A DNA stretch of 64,000 nt from Streptomyces griseoluteus (GTDB lineage Bacteria > Actinomycetota > Actinomycetes > Streptomycetales > Streptomycetaceae), in NCBI GenBank assembly GCA_000717735.1, contig JOBE01000020.1, forward strand, positions 1 to 64,000. Reading direction: 5' to 3'. The notes beneath the pieces were generated by a model. That model searched no databases, was not told where the DNA came from, and was given only the letters and a program-made list of their open reading frames with translations. Every line of letters starts with the position of its first letter. Positions within the stretch are counted from its first letter, which is position 1. Both the position numbers and the translations under genes were made by a program. Below, in pieces: positions 1 to 8,054 of this stretch.

Positions 1-132
1 TGGTGCGTGTGATCGCAAGGCGGAGGAGGGAGTCGACGCGGAGCGTTGGGGACCGACGACAACGCGGCGAGCGCGCGTGCCGGGCCCCGCGAGCCCGGCC
101 TGATCCAAAAGACAGGCCCTAGGCTGACCGGC

Positions 133-978
133 ATGGCGAACCACGGCGCGTACGCGGACATCGGTGTGATCGGCGGCTCCGGCTTCTACTCGTTCCTGGA
201 GGACGTCACGGAGGTGTCCGTCGACACCCCGTACGGCAGCCCCAGCGACTCCCTCTTCCTCGGCGAGATCGCGGGCCGGCAGATCGCCTTCCTCCCCCGG
301 CACGGCCGGAGCCACAGCGTCCCGCCGCACCGCATCAACTACCGCGCCAACCTCTGGGCCCTGCGCTCCGTGGGCGTACGGCAGATCCTCGGGCCCTGCG
401 CCGTCGGCGGGCTCCGCGAGGAGTACGGGCCGGGCACGCTCGTCGTCCCCGACCAGCTCGTCGACCGTACGAAGGCCCGGGCGCAGACCTACTTCGACGG
501 GGAGCGGCGGGCGGACGGGGTCGTGCCCCGCGTCGTCCACGTGACCTTCGCCGACCCCTACTGCCCGGACGGGCGGCGGGTCGCGGTGAAGGCCGCCCGG
601 GGGCGGGGCTGGGAGCCGGTCGACGGCGGCACGATGGTCGTGGTCGAGGGGCCCCGCTTCTCCACCCGGGCGGAGTCCCGCTGGCACGCGGCGGCCGGCT
701 GGTCGGTCGTCGGCATGACCGGGCACCCCGAGGCCGTCCTCGCCCGCGAGCTGGGCCTCTGCTACACCTCGCTCGCGCTCGTCACCGACCTGGACGCGGG
801 CGCCGAGACCGGCGAGGGCGTCTCGCACACGGAGGTGCTGCGGGTGTTCGGCGAGAACGTGGGACGGCTGCGGGAGGTGCTGTTCGACGCGGTGGGCGCG
901 CTGCCGGCGTCCGCTGACCGGGACTGCCTGTGCACGCACGCGCACGACGGCTGGGACCTGGGGATCGAGCTGCCGTAA
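133..978 (+). CDS. mtnP: S-methyl-5'-thioadenosine phosphorylase
   Basis: A 281-aa cytosolic nucleoside phosphorylase of the MTAP/PNP family. It splits 5'-methylthioadenosine with phosphate to adenine and methylthioribose 1-phosphate in methionine salvage. Family marks are visible: IGGSGFY near the N-terminus (phosphate loop), FLPRHGRSHSVPPHRINYRAN, EGPRFSTRAE and GMTGHPEAVLAREL. The ATG at 133 puts the first conserved strand ten residues in; a longer TTG frame from 46 would add a low-complexity extension without family support. A short leader follows a TAGGCT hexamer (about 120), so the transcript may be nearly leaderless. An imperfect hairpin follows the stop. It could act on other 6-oxo or 6-amino purine nucleosides, but the length and motifs favour MTAP. 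Confidence 0.93.
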   Translation: MANHGAYADIGVIGGSGFYSFLEDVTEVSVDTPYGSPSDSLFLGEIAGRQIAFLPRHGRSHSVPPHRINYRANLWALRSVGVRQILGPCAVGGLREEYGPGTLVVPDQLVDRTKARAQTYFDGERRADGVVPRVVHVTFADPYCPDGRRVAVKAARGRGWEPVDGGTMVVVEGPRFSTRAESRWHAAAGWSVVGMTGHPEAVLARELGLCYTSLALVTDLDAGAETGEGVSHTEVLRVFGENVGRLREVLFDAVGALPASADRDCLCTHAHDGWDLGIELP

Positions 979-1002
979 ACCCCTCTGGAGGGTGAGGGGG
1001 TT
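978..1002 (+). terminator. Hairpin at the end of mtnP
   Basis: AACCCCTC and GAGGGGGTT pair around a short loop directly after the stop codon, with one bulged G. There is no T-run, as is usual for high-GC actinobacterial terminators. The assignment is inferred from position and pairing. Confidence 0.45.
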
Positions 1003-1124
1003 GTCCACAGCCGTCGGGCGATCCCCAGGCCGGAGCGGGGAGAGGGCGCGGCCGGGAGAGTGGGGGCGGATCCGCAGCGGATCCCGGACTCCTTCCCGAC
1101 CACCGACCAGGACGGCGGCACCCC

Positions 1125-1709
1125 GTGATGACGGCCCCTCTCTCCCCCCTTTCCTCCCACTCCTCCTCCCCCACCTCCCTCTTCTCCTCCTTCGCCCCCG
1201 CCTCCCTTCCCGCCGCGTGCGTGGTGCCGGAGTTCGAGCCCCTTCGGGTACGAGGGAGCCGGCAGCGGCTCCGCAGGGCGCTGCGGCGGGGGCGGTGGGC
1301 GCCGGCGGTGCTGCTGGCCCTCGTGGCGGTCGCCCTCGCCGTCGTCTCCGGCGCCCCGCCGCCGGGCGCTCCGACCGGGGATCCGGCGACCGCAGCCGTC
1401 GCCGCTCGCGCGCGGCCGCCCGTCGCCGTCCGTCTCGTGTCCGCTCCGGTCCGGATCGCCGACGCCGCGACCGTACGGCTGCTGCGCCCGGGCGACCGGG
1501 TCGACGTGATCGCCGCGCCCAACTCGCCGCTCGGCGCGGCGGGTGAGGCCCGGGTGGTCGCGACGGGCGCCCGAGTGGCCGAAGTTCCGGACCCGGGTGA
1601 GACTCGTTCGGACGGAGGGGCGCTCGTCGTCCTGTCCGTGCCGCGGTCGACGGCGGCGGCCCTCGCGGGTGCCGGTGTCACGTCCCAACTGGCGGTGACG
1701 GTGTGCTGA
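1125..1709 (+). CDS. SAF-domain (RcpC/CpaB-like) membrane protein
   Basis: A 194-aa protein. It has a cytoplasmic arginine-rich N-terminus, one membrane segment (about residues 60-78, VLLALVAVALAVV) and an extracytoplasmic domain. That domain opens with VAVRLVSAPVRIADAATVRLL and continues with a PGDRVDVIAA stretch, as in the SAF and C-terminal parts of RcpC/CpaB Flp-pilus proteins. It lacks pilus neighbours and is shorter than CpaB, so a pilus role is not implied. The N-terminal 40 residues are Ser/Pro/Leu low complexity, and the true start may lie downstream of the GTG chosen here (ATG at 1128 is the next). It lies between mtnP and mscL on the same strand. Function unknown. Confidence 0.7.
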   Translation: MMTAPLSPLSSHSSSPTSLFSSFAPASLPAACVVPEFEPLRVRGSRQRLRRALRRGRWAPAVLLALVAVALAVVSGAPPPGAPTGDPATAAVAARARPPVAVRLVSAPVRIADAATVRLLRPGDRVDVIAAPNSPLGAAGEARVVATGARVAEVPDPGETRSDGGALVVLSVPRSTAAALAGAGVTSQLAVTVC

Positions 1710-1826
1710 TTCGCACTGACTCCCTGTCAAGTCACCAGTCTGTGTGTACGGATTGGACCTTTCTTCGCCGATCACGGCGTAATGGCTCCGCACACAGCAG
1801 CAGCACAAGCGACGAAAGGCACCTTG

Positions 1827-2354
1827 GTGGCCGAGAACAAGGAAAGTTTGCTGGCAGGCTTCAAGGCCTTCCTGATGCGTGGCAACGTGATCGACCTCGC
1901 CGTGGCGGTCGTGATCGGTGCCGCGTTCACCAACATCGTCAACTCGGTGGTCAAGGGCATCATCAACCCGTTCGTCGGTGCCTTCGGCACGAAGAACTTG
2001 GAGAGCTACGCGTCCTGTCTGAAGGACCCGTGCCGGGTGGTCGACGGCGAGATGCAGGGCATCCAGATCCAGTGGGGCCTGGTCCTCAGCGCGGTGCTGA
2101 GCTTCCTGATCACCGCAGCCGTCGTCTACTTCCTGATGGTCCTGCCGATGGCGAAGATCCTCGCGAAGCGCGCCGCGCAGGACAAGGCGAAGGAGAGCGT
2201 CGCGGAGACCATGGAGATCACCGAGCTGGAGGTTCTCAAGGAGATCCGCGACCACCTCGTCGCCCAGCGCGGCCCGCTCACGGGTGGGGGCGCCGGACCG
2301 AGCTCCAACGGTTCACGCTCCGGTACGGCCTCGGGGACGCACTCCACCTCCTGA
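1827..2354 (+). CDS. mscL: Large-conductance mechanosensitive channel MscL
   Basis: A 175-aa pentameric channel subunit that opens under membrane tension during osmotic downshock. TM1 holds the family signature (GNVIDLAVAVVIGAAF, about residues 14-29). A periplasmic loop with two cysteines (SCLKDPC) follows, then TM2 (about 85-110) and a charged cytoplasmic helix (ITELEVLKEIRDHL), which is the usual C-terminal bundle, ending in a Gly/Ser tail. The GTG at 1827 is preferred because GAAAGG sits 7 nt upstream and it begins AENKESLLAGFKAF, as MscL proteins normally do. An in-frame ATG at 1782 would add 15 residues without a ribosome site. The paired loop cysteines are unusual for MscL and might form a disulphide. 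Confidence 0.93.
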   Translation: MAENKESLLAGFKAFLMRGNVIDLAVAVVIGAAFTNIVNSVVKGIINPFVGAFGTKNLESYASCLKDPCRVVDGEMQGIQIQWGLVLSAVLSFLITAAVVYFLMVLPMAKILAKRAAQDKAKESVAETMEITELEVLKEIRDHLVAQRGPLTGGGAGPSSNGSRSGTASGTHSTS

Positions 2355-2373
2355 CCGGCAATACATGCCGGGA

Positions 2374-2589
2374 TCAGAGGTGGTGCGGCGGCTTCTCGTC
2401 GAGGAAGCGCGCGAGGTCGGCGGCACTGTCGCCGCCGGCCGGAGGCCGCTCTCCCCAGCCACGGTCCGTGTCGTCCGCGGACTGCTGGTCCAGCGGATCG
2501 TCGAAGACGAGTACCGGCTTCGTCTCGGTCGTGGGATGCGGACCGGGTCGCTTCGCGTCTCGCGGTCCGTGGGCGGGGGCGGTGCTCAT
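2374..2589 (-). CDS. Small conserved acidic/proline protein of unknown function
   Basis: A 71-aa hydrophilic protein with no membrane segment or signal peptide. The middle (TKPVLVFDDPLDQQSADDTDRGWGERP) and the C-terminal helix (SAADLARFLDEKPPHHL) look like a real, compositionally balanced peptide rather than a shadow frame. It sits alone between mscL and the oxidoreductase operon, convergent with mscL. I do not recognise a characterised family. Its DxxxRGWGxRP pattern recalls small conserved Streptomyces hypotheticals. Confidence 0.6.
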   Translation of the reverse strand: MSTAPAHGPRDAKRPGPHPTTETKPVLVFDDPLDQQSADDTDRGWGERPPAGGDSAADLARFLDEKPPHHL

Positions 2590-2646
2590 ATCTTCAGGGT
2601 ACGCCCGCTGCCCCGCCCCGCACCCCGCTGATCTGCGTATCTCTGC

Positions 2647-3171
2647 TCAACGGTCCTCGGGGTCGACGGCCCAGAGGCCGAGCACCACCAGGAACGACAG
2701 GACGAGGAAGCCCGCGCCCCACCAGGCGGTGCCGGTGTCGCCGGCCATCCACTCGTCCACCACGATCGTCAGCCCCCAGAGCTGGCCGATGACGACCGTG
2801 AGCGCCAGCGCGAGACGCGCGGACAGCTTCGAGGAGCGCTCCGGTTCCTGCTCCGTACCCGCTCCAGGGCCCGGGCCGGTGTGCCGGATGCGGGGATCGC
2901 CGTATCCGCTGGTGGCGCGGATCTGCGGGTACCGCTCGCGCACCGGCCGGTTCAGTCGCGGCTGGGCGCTGCCCGGGGTGTACGCGGGGGGCCGGGGGGC
3001 CTCGGGGGGCCGGGCGTGTTCCGGGGTCCTGGCGTACTCCGTGCCCGGCCTGGGGGGTTCCGGGGCCGGGGCCGGGTCGGGGGTCCTGGAGTGTTCCTCG
3101 GTCCGGGGCGGTTCCGGATTCCCGGCGGGTTCCGGGGCTTCCGGGTCGCGGGGGAAGGGGGGCTCGGTCAT
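2647..3171 (-). CDS. Proline-rich two-helix membrane protein, last gene of the oxidoreductase operon
   Basis: A 174-aa protein. The first ~110 residues are a proline/glutamate-rich, disordered cytoplasmic segment (repeated EPP, TPE and RPP). Two transmembrane helices follow near the C-terminus (about 118-136 and 146-166), which ends GLWAVDPEDR. The ATG at 3171 overlaps the stop of the Rieske gene by 4 nt (ATGA), so the two are translationally coupled. Position suggests an accessory or anchoring subunit of the complex. No cofactor-binding residues (Cys, or His pairs in helices) are visible, so electron transfer by this protein is unlikely. Confidence 0.75.
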   Translation of the reverse strand: MTEPPFPRDPEAPEPAGNPEPPRTEEHSRTPDPAPAPEPPRPGTEYARTPEHARPPEAPRPPAYTPGSAQPRLNRPVRERYPQIRATSGYGDPRIRHTGPGPGAGTEQEPERSSKLSARLALALTVVIGQLWGLTIVVDEWMAGDTGTAWWGAGFLVLSFLVVLGLWAVDPEDR

Positions 3172-3830
3172 GTCCGTGCACTCCTCTCCGCCGTCCTGCC
3201 TGCCGGGGCGCCCGCGCCGGGGCCGGGGCAGCCCAGGCGGTCGGCGAGGTCGGGACGGTCGTCGCCGAGCCGGCGGCAGAGCCCCTCGCGGGCGCTCTCG
3301 CCCGAGCGGGCGGTGCCGACCGCCCAGACGCCGCCGTCGGCCTCCTCCACCAGGAGCACCTTGGGCAGGCCGCGTGGCGGCGGGCCCGCGGTGACCTCTC
3401 CCGTACGGGCGTCGAAGACGCCTTCGTGGCAGAGGCAGTACAGCTCGCCCTCGCTGCCCCGCTCCTTGCGCCAGAGGACGGCGCAGGCGAGGTGGGTGCA
3501 GACGGCGGAGTAGCCGGCGAGGGTGCCGTCCTCCAGGCGGACGGCGACCGCGCGGTCCTCGCCGCCGGGGTAGCGGAAGGCGAGGGACTCGCCGGGCAGG
3601 ATCCGGTCGGCGATCTTCTTCGGCTCGGGTGCCCCGTCGCTGTCGCCGTGCCGGTGGAGGATGCCGGAGGCGACGGCGACGCCGCCGACGGCGAGACCGC
3701 CGGAGACGGTGGCGACGATCCGCAGGTAGTCGCGGCGGGTGGTGAGGGAGTCGGCGGCGATCCGGTCGTGCAGCGCTTCCCGGGCCGCGTCGGAGTGGGG
3801 GCCCGAGGCGGGTGGCTGGGGGTCGGTCAC
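3168..3830 (-). CDS. Tat-exported Rieske [2Fe-2S] protein
   Basis: A 220-aa Rieske protein. The N-terminus holds a twin-arginine signal-anchor (TTRRDYLRI followed by a ~20-residue Gly/Ala/Val helix, about residues 29-55), so the cluster domain should be translocated folded to the outer face of the membrane. The binding boxes are present as CTHLAC and YCLCHEG, giving the two Cys and two His ligands. A GTG start at 3830 follows the ferredoxin stop by 2 nt, and no ATG is available nearby. It differs from QcrA in having a single anchor. In this operon it may pass electrons between the membrane cytochrome and an external partner, though the catalytic subunit itself has no export signal. The partner is therefore an open question. 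Confidence 0.88.
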   Translation of the reverse strand: MTDPQPPASGPHSDAAREALHDRIAADSLTTRRDYLRIVATVSGGLAVGGVAVASGILHRHGDSDGAPEPKKIADRILPGESLAFRYPGGEDRAVAVRLEDGTLAGYSAVCTHLACAVLWRKERGSEGELYCLCHEGVFDARTGEVTAGPPPRGLPKVLLVEEADGGVWAVGTARSGESAREGLCRRLGDDRPDLADRLGCPGPGAGAPAGRTAERSART

Positions 3831-3832
3831 GC

Positions 3833-4432
3833 TCAACGGACGTCCTTTCCATTGATCTCGACGACGGGGAGGCCGCCGGGTACCGGCCACTGGACCTTGT
3901 CCGCGGGGACGACCATCGCGACACCGGTGGTGACGGTGGTGCTGCCGAAGGTGAAGGAGTCGGCGACCTGGACGCCGGGGCGTTCGGCCTGGAGCTCTTC
4001 GAGGGTTCCGTAGAAGAGGGCGCCGGTGGGGCAGACCGTGGCGCACATCGGGGCGAGGCCGTAGGCGGTGCGGTCGTAGCAGAGGTTGCACTTCATCTGG
4101 AGCTTCGCCTGGAGGTCGATCTTGGGGACGCCGAAGGGGCAGGCGTTGACGCAGTTGGCGCAGCCGATGCAGCGGGTGGTGTCGGCCTGCTGCACGACGC
4201 CGTCGGCGGTCACGAGGATCGCGTCGGCGGGGCAGACCTCGGCGCAGGGGGCGACGGGGTCCTCGCAGTGCATGCAGACGGTGGGGAAGGAGGCGACGGA
4301 GCGGCCTTCGTCGGGGTAGTCGAGGTGGATCATCGACTTGCCGCGGTGGGAGTCGCATTCGCGGCAGGCGGAGACGCAGGCCTGGCAGCCGATGCAGCGG
4401 CCCGGGTCGATGAAGATCGTGCGGCCCATCAT
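3833..4432 (-). CDS. Four-cluster [4Fe-4S] ferredoxin subunit (FdhB/HybA/PsrB type)
   Basis: A 199-aa electron-transfer subunit of molybdoenzyme complexes. Four cysteine groups are visible in order: CIGCQACVSAC, CMHCEDPVAPCAEVC, CIGCANCVNAC and CNLCYDR...CATVC, the standard DMSO-reductase-family beta-subunit arrangement. No signal peptide or C-terminal anchor is present, so it should sit in the cytoplasm with the catalytic subunit. Two ATGs in a row (4432, 4429) follow GGAG in the preceding gene's last codons. The gene starts 7 nt after the catalytic-subunit stop and ends 2 nt before the Rieske start. It carries electrons between the molybdenum subunit and the membrane subunits. Confidence 0.92.
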   Translation of the reverse strand: MMGRTIFIDPGRCIGCQACVSACRECDSHRGKSMIHLDYPDEGRSVASFPTVCMHCEDPVAPCAEVCPADAILVTADGVVQQADTTRCIGCANCVNACPFGVPKIDLQAKLQMKCNLCYDRTAYGLAPMCATVCPTGALFYGTLEELQAERPGVQVADSFTFGSTTVTTGVAMVVPADKVQWPVPGGLPVVEINGKDVR

Positions 4433-4439
4433 GTGCGGG

Positions 4440-6764
4440 TCAGCTCCTCTCCGAGGTGCCGCGGCCCTGGGGGGAGGTGGGGGGCAGCGGGTCGGTGCGG
4501 GAGACCTGGGTCTCCGGGTAGGCCTGTTGTCCGGGGGCGGTGGGCGGGGCGGGGACCTCGTCAATGTGCGGGGCGGCCTCGATGCGGGCGGCGCAGACCT
4601 TGTACTCGGGGATCTTGGAGCGGGGGTCGAGGGCGTCGATGGTGAGGGCGTTGGCCGCGGTGGGGACGGGCCAGTGGTACGGGACGAAGACGGTGTCGGG
4701 GCGGATGGCCTCGGTGACCAGGGCCGGGAAGACCTCGCTGCCGCGGCGGGTGACGACGCGGACGGGGTCGCCGTTGCGGAAGCCGTGGGAGGGGTGGACC
4801 TCGACCCAGGGGCGCGGGGTCTGTTCGACGAGGGCGCCGAGGCGGCGGGTCTGGTTGCCGGAGAGGAAGTGGGCGACGGTGCGGCCGGTCGTCAGCGAGA
4901 GGGGGTACTCCTCGCTGTACGGGTCCATCGGCGGGTGCCATTCGACGACCTGGAGGTGGATCGCGCCGTCGGGGTGGTAGGTGCGGCCGTCCTCGAAGAG
5001 GCGGGGGGTGCCGGGGTGGTCGGTGCTGGGGCACGGCCAGGCGATGCCGCCGGTCTCCTCCAGGCGTTCGTAGGTGATGCCGTAGTAGTCGTTGACGGTT
5101 CCGGCGGAGGCGACGCGGAGTTCCTCGAAGACGGAGCGGGAGTCGGGGAAGTCGAACTTGCCGCCCGCGCCGAGCCGCCGGGCGAGTTCGCAGATGACCC
5201 AGGTGTCGGTGCGTACGCCGGCCGGTGGTTCCTGGGCCTTGTTGTGCTTGACGACCCGGGCCTCGGCGTTGGCCATGACGCCTTCGTCCTCGGCCCACAC
5301 GGTGACGGGGAAGACCACGTGCGCGTTGGCGGCGGTCTCGGAGAGGAAGAAGTCGAACTGGGCGTGGAACTGGAGGGTGTCGTAGCCGTCCTTGACGGTG
5401 GCGTAGTGGGGCAGCGAGACGAAGGGGTTGTTGCAGATGCCGACGAGGCCGCGGATCTCCTTGCGCTGCATCTGCCAGACCATCTCCATCATGGAGGTGC
5501 CGGCGGGCGGGAGTTCGGACTCGTCGATGCCCCAGATCTCGCAGATCTGGCGGCGGTGCTCGGGGTTGGTGATGGAGCGGCCGCCGGGGAGGAGGTCGGA
5601 CTTCTGGCCGTGTTCGCGGCCGCCCTGGCCGTTGCCCTGGCCGGTGATGGTGCCGTAGCCGGCGCCGGGCCTGCCGATGTTTCCGGTGGCGGCGCACAGG
5701 TTGATGATGCTGAGGCAGTTCTCGACGCCCTGGGAGTGGTGCTCGACGCCGCGTGCGTGCCAGGCCATGGCTTTGCCGGCGCCCGCGAACATGCGGGCGA
5801 CCTGGACGATCTGTTCCGCGGGGACGCCGCAGATCCGGGCCGAACGGGCGGGCGGGTAGTCGGCGACGGTCTTCCTGACCTCCTCCCAGCCGGTGGCGTG
5901 GGCGGCGAGGTACGCCTCGTCGGTGAGGCCTTCGGCGACGACGACGTGGAGGACTGCGTTGAAGAAGGCGGAGTCGGTGCCGGGTTTGAGGGCGACGTGG
6001 ATGTCGGCGGTGCGCGCGATGGCGGTCTCGCGGGGGTCGACGACGATCAGGGTGGCGCCCCGGTCGCGGGCTCCCCACAGGTACTGGGTCATGACGGGGA
6101 AGCACTCGCCGACGTTGGAGCCGGCGATGAGGAGGCAGTCGGTGAGGAGGATGTCGGAGAACGGGTTTCCGGCGCGGTCGATGCCGAAGGCGAGCTTGTT
6201 GGCGCCGGCGGCGGAGACCATGCAGAGGCGTCCGTTGTAGTCGACGTGCCGGGTCTTGAGGGCGACCCTGGCGAACTTGCCGACGAGGTAGGTCTTCTCG
6301 GAGTAGAGGCTCGCGCCGCCGAGGAGGCCGAAGGCGTCGTTGCCGTACTCGTCCTGGATGCGGCGGATCTCGGCGACGGTGTGGTCGAGGGCCTCGTCCC
6401 AGCTGACCTCGCGGAACTCCTCGTCGCGGTTACGGCGCATGAGAGGGGCGGTGAGCCGGTCGGGGTGGTTGACCTGCTGGTAGGCGTTGATGCCCTTGGG
6501 GCAGAGCCGCATCCGGTTGATGTCGTGGTTGCGGGGTTCGACGCCGAAGACCTTGCCGCCGCGGTCGACCCGCAGGTACATGCCGCACTGGACGCCACAG
6601 AAGCAGCAGTGGGTGGGGACGAGGGTCTCGCCGTTCTGGTCGGCGTGCCAGCGGTCGGCGGGGATGCCGCCGGCGTCGCGGAAGTTGCGGGTGCCGGGCG
6701 GGGCGAGGGAGGGGTCGAGCGGCACCGGCTGCCCGGGAGTGGTCGCGGGGTCGGTCGCCGTCAT
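4440..6764 (-). CDS. Molybdopterin oxidoreductase catalytic subunit (NasA/NapA-like)
   Basis: A 774-aa cytoplasmic molybdo-bis(MGD) enzyme. The N-terminal [4Fe-4S] site is CCFCGVQC plus a downstream LCPKGINAY cysteine. The residues around NGRLCMVSAAGANKLAFG match the NasA/NapA position of the molybdenum-ligating cysteine, not the selenocysteine/cysteine context of formate dehydrogenase H. The C-terminal molydop-binding domain is present (LTTGRTVAHFLSGNQTRR; VEVHPSHGFRNGDPVRVV). No Tat signal is seen. Its start overlaps the cytochrome gene's stop by 1 nt (TAATG). Nitrate reduction is the closest family activity. The beta-subunit and Rieske neighbours are not those of assimilatory nitrate reductases, so the substrate is uncertain (nitrate, formate or another oxyanion). 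Confidence 0.88.
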   Translation of the reverse strand: MTATDPATTPGQPVPLDPSLAPPGTRNFRDAGGIPADRWHADQNGETLVPTHCCFCGVQCGMYLRVDRGGKVFGVEPRNHDINRMRLCPKGINAYQQVNHPDRLTAPLMRRNRDEEFREVSWDEALDHTVAEIRRIQDEYGNDAFGLLGGASLYSEKTYLVGKFARVALKTRHVDYNGRLCMVSAAGANKLAFGIDRAGNPFSDILLTDCLLIAGSNVGECFPVMTQYLWGARDRGATLIVVDPRETAIARTADIHVALKPGTDSAFFNAVLHVVVAEGLTDEAYLAAHATGWEEVRKTVADYPPARSARICGVPAEQIVQVARMFAGAGKAMAWHARGVEHHSQGVENCLSIINLCAATGNIGRPGAGYGTITGQGNGQGGREHGQKSDLLPGGRSITNPEHRRQICEIWGIDESELPPAGTSMMEMVWQMQRKEIRGLVGICNNPFVSLPHYATVKDGYDTLQFHAQFDFFLSETAANAHVVFPVTVWAEDEGVMANAEARVVKHNKAQEPPAGVRTDTWVICELARRLGAGGKFDFPDSRSVFEELRVASAGTVNDYYGITYERLEETGGIAWPCPSTDHPGTPRLFEDGRTYHPDGAIHLQVVEWHPPMDPYSEEYPLSLTTGRTVAHFLSGNQTRRLGALVEQTPRPWVEVHPSHGFRNGDPVRVVTRRGSEVFPALVTEAIRPDTVFVPYHWPVPTAANALTIDALDPRSKIPEYKVCAARIEAAPHIDEVPAPPTAPGQQAYPETQVSRTDPLPPTSPQGRGTSERS

Positions 6765-7921
6765 TAGAAGCCCTTCTTCACATGGTCGAGGTAGGCGTTG
6801 CCGCGGAGGACCCGCTTGCAGCGGGGGCAGTACTCGGCCCACTCGTCGAAGCCGAGGTCGAGGTCCCGCATGGTGCCCCGGAGGTTCTCGACGTACGGGG
6901 CGGTGTCGATGGGCTCGTGGCAGCGGCGGCAGGCGAGCGCCTCCCCGTCCTTGCGGCGGGAGGTGTACTTGAAGAGCTGCATGCCGACGGCGGCGGGCCG
7001 CTGCACGATGTGGAAGAACTTCCCGAAGGGGATGTAGATGAGGGTGAAGACGACGGACACCATGTGGAGGATCGCGAGGAACTCGTAGCCGCCGCCGTGC
7101 AGGAAGATCGACGAGAAGGTGAGCAGGAGCCCGGTCACGGAGACGACGACGAGGGCGATCAGCGGCACCAGGTCGTAGGCGAAGCGCTGGCCGGTGACGG
7201 CCCCGCGGTCCCTCATGCGGCGCCAGAGGAAGTAGGCGGCGCCGGCGATGACGAGGACGGCCGCGATGTCGAGGCCGTGGAACATGAGCCAGCCGAGGAC
7301 GCTGAGGGCGTCGAACTCGATGATCTTGAAGCCCCAGATCCGCATCTCGTAGCCGGGGCCCGAGCCGGTGGAGGAGGTGAAGGTGAACCATCCCCAGGTG
7401 AGCGGGAAGGTGATCGCGGCGGCGAGCAGACAGCCCCAGAAGACGAGCTGGTGGGCGGCCCAGCGGGCGTGGGAGCGGGCGCCGAGGAACTTCTGGAAGC
7501 CGAGGTAGGTGGCGGTCATCTTCGGCAGGGCGGTGGGCGCCTTGCGGAAGTTCGCCGCGGAGAAGAAGGAACGCCGGCCCTGCTTGAAGAGGCGGCGGGC
7601 GCCGGGCGCGGAGATCCAGACGGTGTAGCGGTAGGCGACGCCGAAGGCGAGGAAGACGGTGGCGACGGCGTACGGGAGGAGGGCCGAGTCGAAGTCGCGG
7701 AGCAGGCGGCTGCCGAAGACGATCGCGAGGATCAGCAGGACCGAGACGGCGGTGCCGGCGAGGGTGGCGCGGCGGCGCACGGCGGCCGGCGTCCGCGGGG
7801 GGCTCTCGGCGGCCGGGGTTCCGGGGGCGGGACCCTGGGCGGGGCCGGGTGCGGGGGCCGGCTCGGCTGTCTTCGGTGGCTCGGTCACGCGGCCACGGTA
7901 AGGGTGCATATCCCGTTTCAC
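6764..7921 (-). CDS. NarI/DsrM-like membrane cytochrome b subunit with C-terminal zinc ribbon
   Basis: A 385-aa integral membrane protein and first gene of the oxidoreductase operon. It has a proline-rich cytoplasmic head (to about residue 50), then six or so hydrophobic helices. The last resembles the NarI/HdrE/DsrM quinone-site helix (HMVSVVFTLIYIPFGKFFHI). Histidines in several helices could ligate b hemes. The C-terminal ~60 residues carry CRRCHEP and CPRCKRV, a four-cysteine metal-binding module. It should exchange electrons between quinol and the ferredoxin subunit. The start is uncertain: GTG near 7921, ATG near 7909 and GTG near 7888 are all in frame and none has a clear ribosome site, so translation may be leaderless. 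Confidence 0.8.
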   Translation of the reverse strand: MKRDMHPYRGRVTEPPKTAEPAPAPGPAQGPAPGTPAAESPPRTPAAVRRRATLAGTAVSVLLILAIVFGSRLLRDFDSALLPYAVATVFLAFGVAYRYTVWISAPGARRLFKQGRRSFFSAANFRKAPTALPKMTATYLGFQKFLGARSHARWAAHQLVFWGCLLAAAITFPLTWGWFTFTSSTGSGPGYEMRIWGFKIIEFDALSVLGWLMFHGLDIAAVLVIAGAAYFLWRRMRDRGAVTGQRFAYDLVPLIALVVVSVTGLLLTFSSIFLHGGGYEFLAILHMVSVVFTLIYIPFGKFFHIVQRPAAVGMQLFKYTSRRKDGEALACRRCHEPIDTAPYVENLRGTMRDLDLGFDEWAEYCPRCKRVLRGNAYLDHVKKGF

Positions 7922-8054
7922 CCTGTTTTGCGGAGTGACGGGGTGAGGGCGTCGCTCAGACGGCGTTCAGGCCGTGTGCGCGGAAGACGTCCCGTCAGCG
8001 GCGGGCCGCGTGGCACGTGAGCGGAAGGGCCGGCCGCTCTGGTCTGCTTGGTGC

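Noticed and set aside
1782..1826. Upstream ATG start for MscL
   Set aside because: No ribosome site; GTG at 1827 has GAAAGG at good spacing and gives the usual MscL N-terminus.
762..2255. Long minus-strand frames opposite mtnP, the SAF protein and mscL
   Set aside because: Arg/His/Gly-rich composition typical of the antisense frame of GC-rich genes, no ribosome site, and fully overlapped by well-supported plus-strand genes.
4338..6767. 809-aa plus-strand frame opposite the molybdoenzyme gene
   Set aside because: Val/Gly/Ala/Asp repeats such as GVGGDGVDG are the complement of a real coding frame; no family resemblance, while the opposite strand encodes clear Fe-S and Mo motifs.
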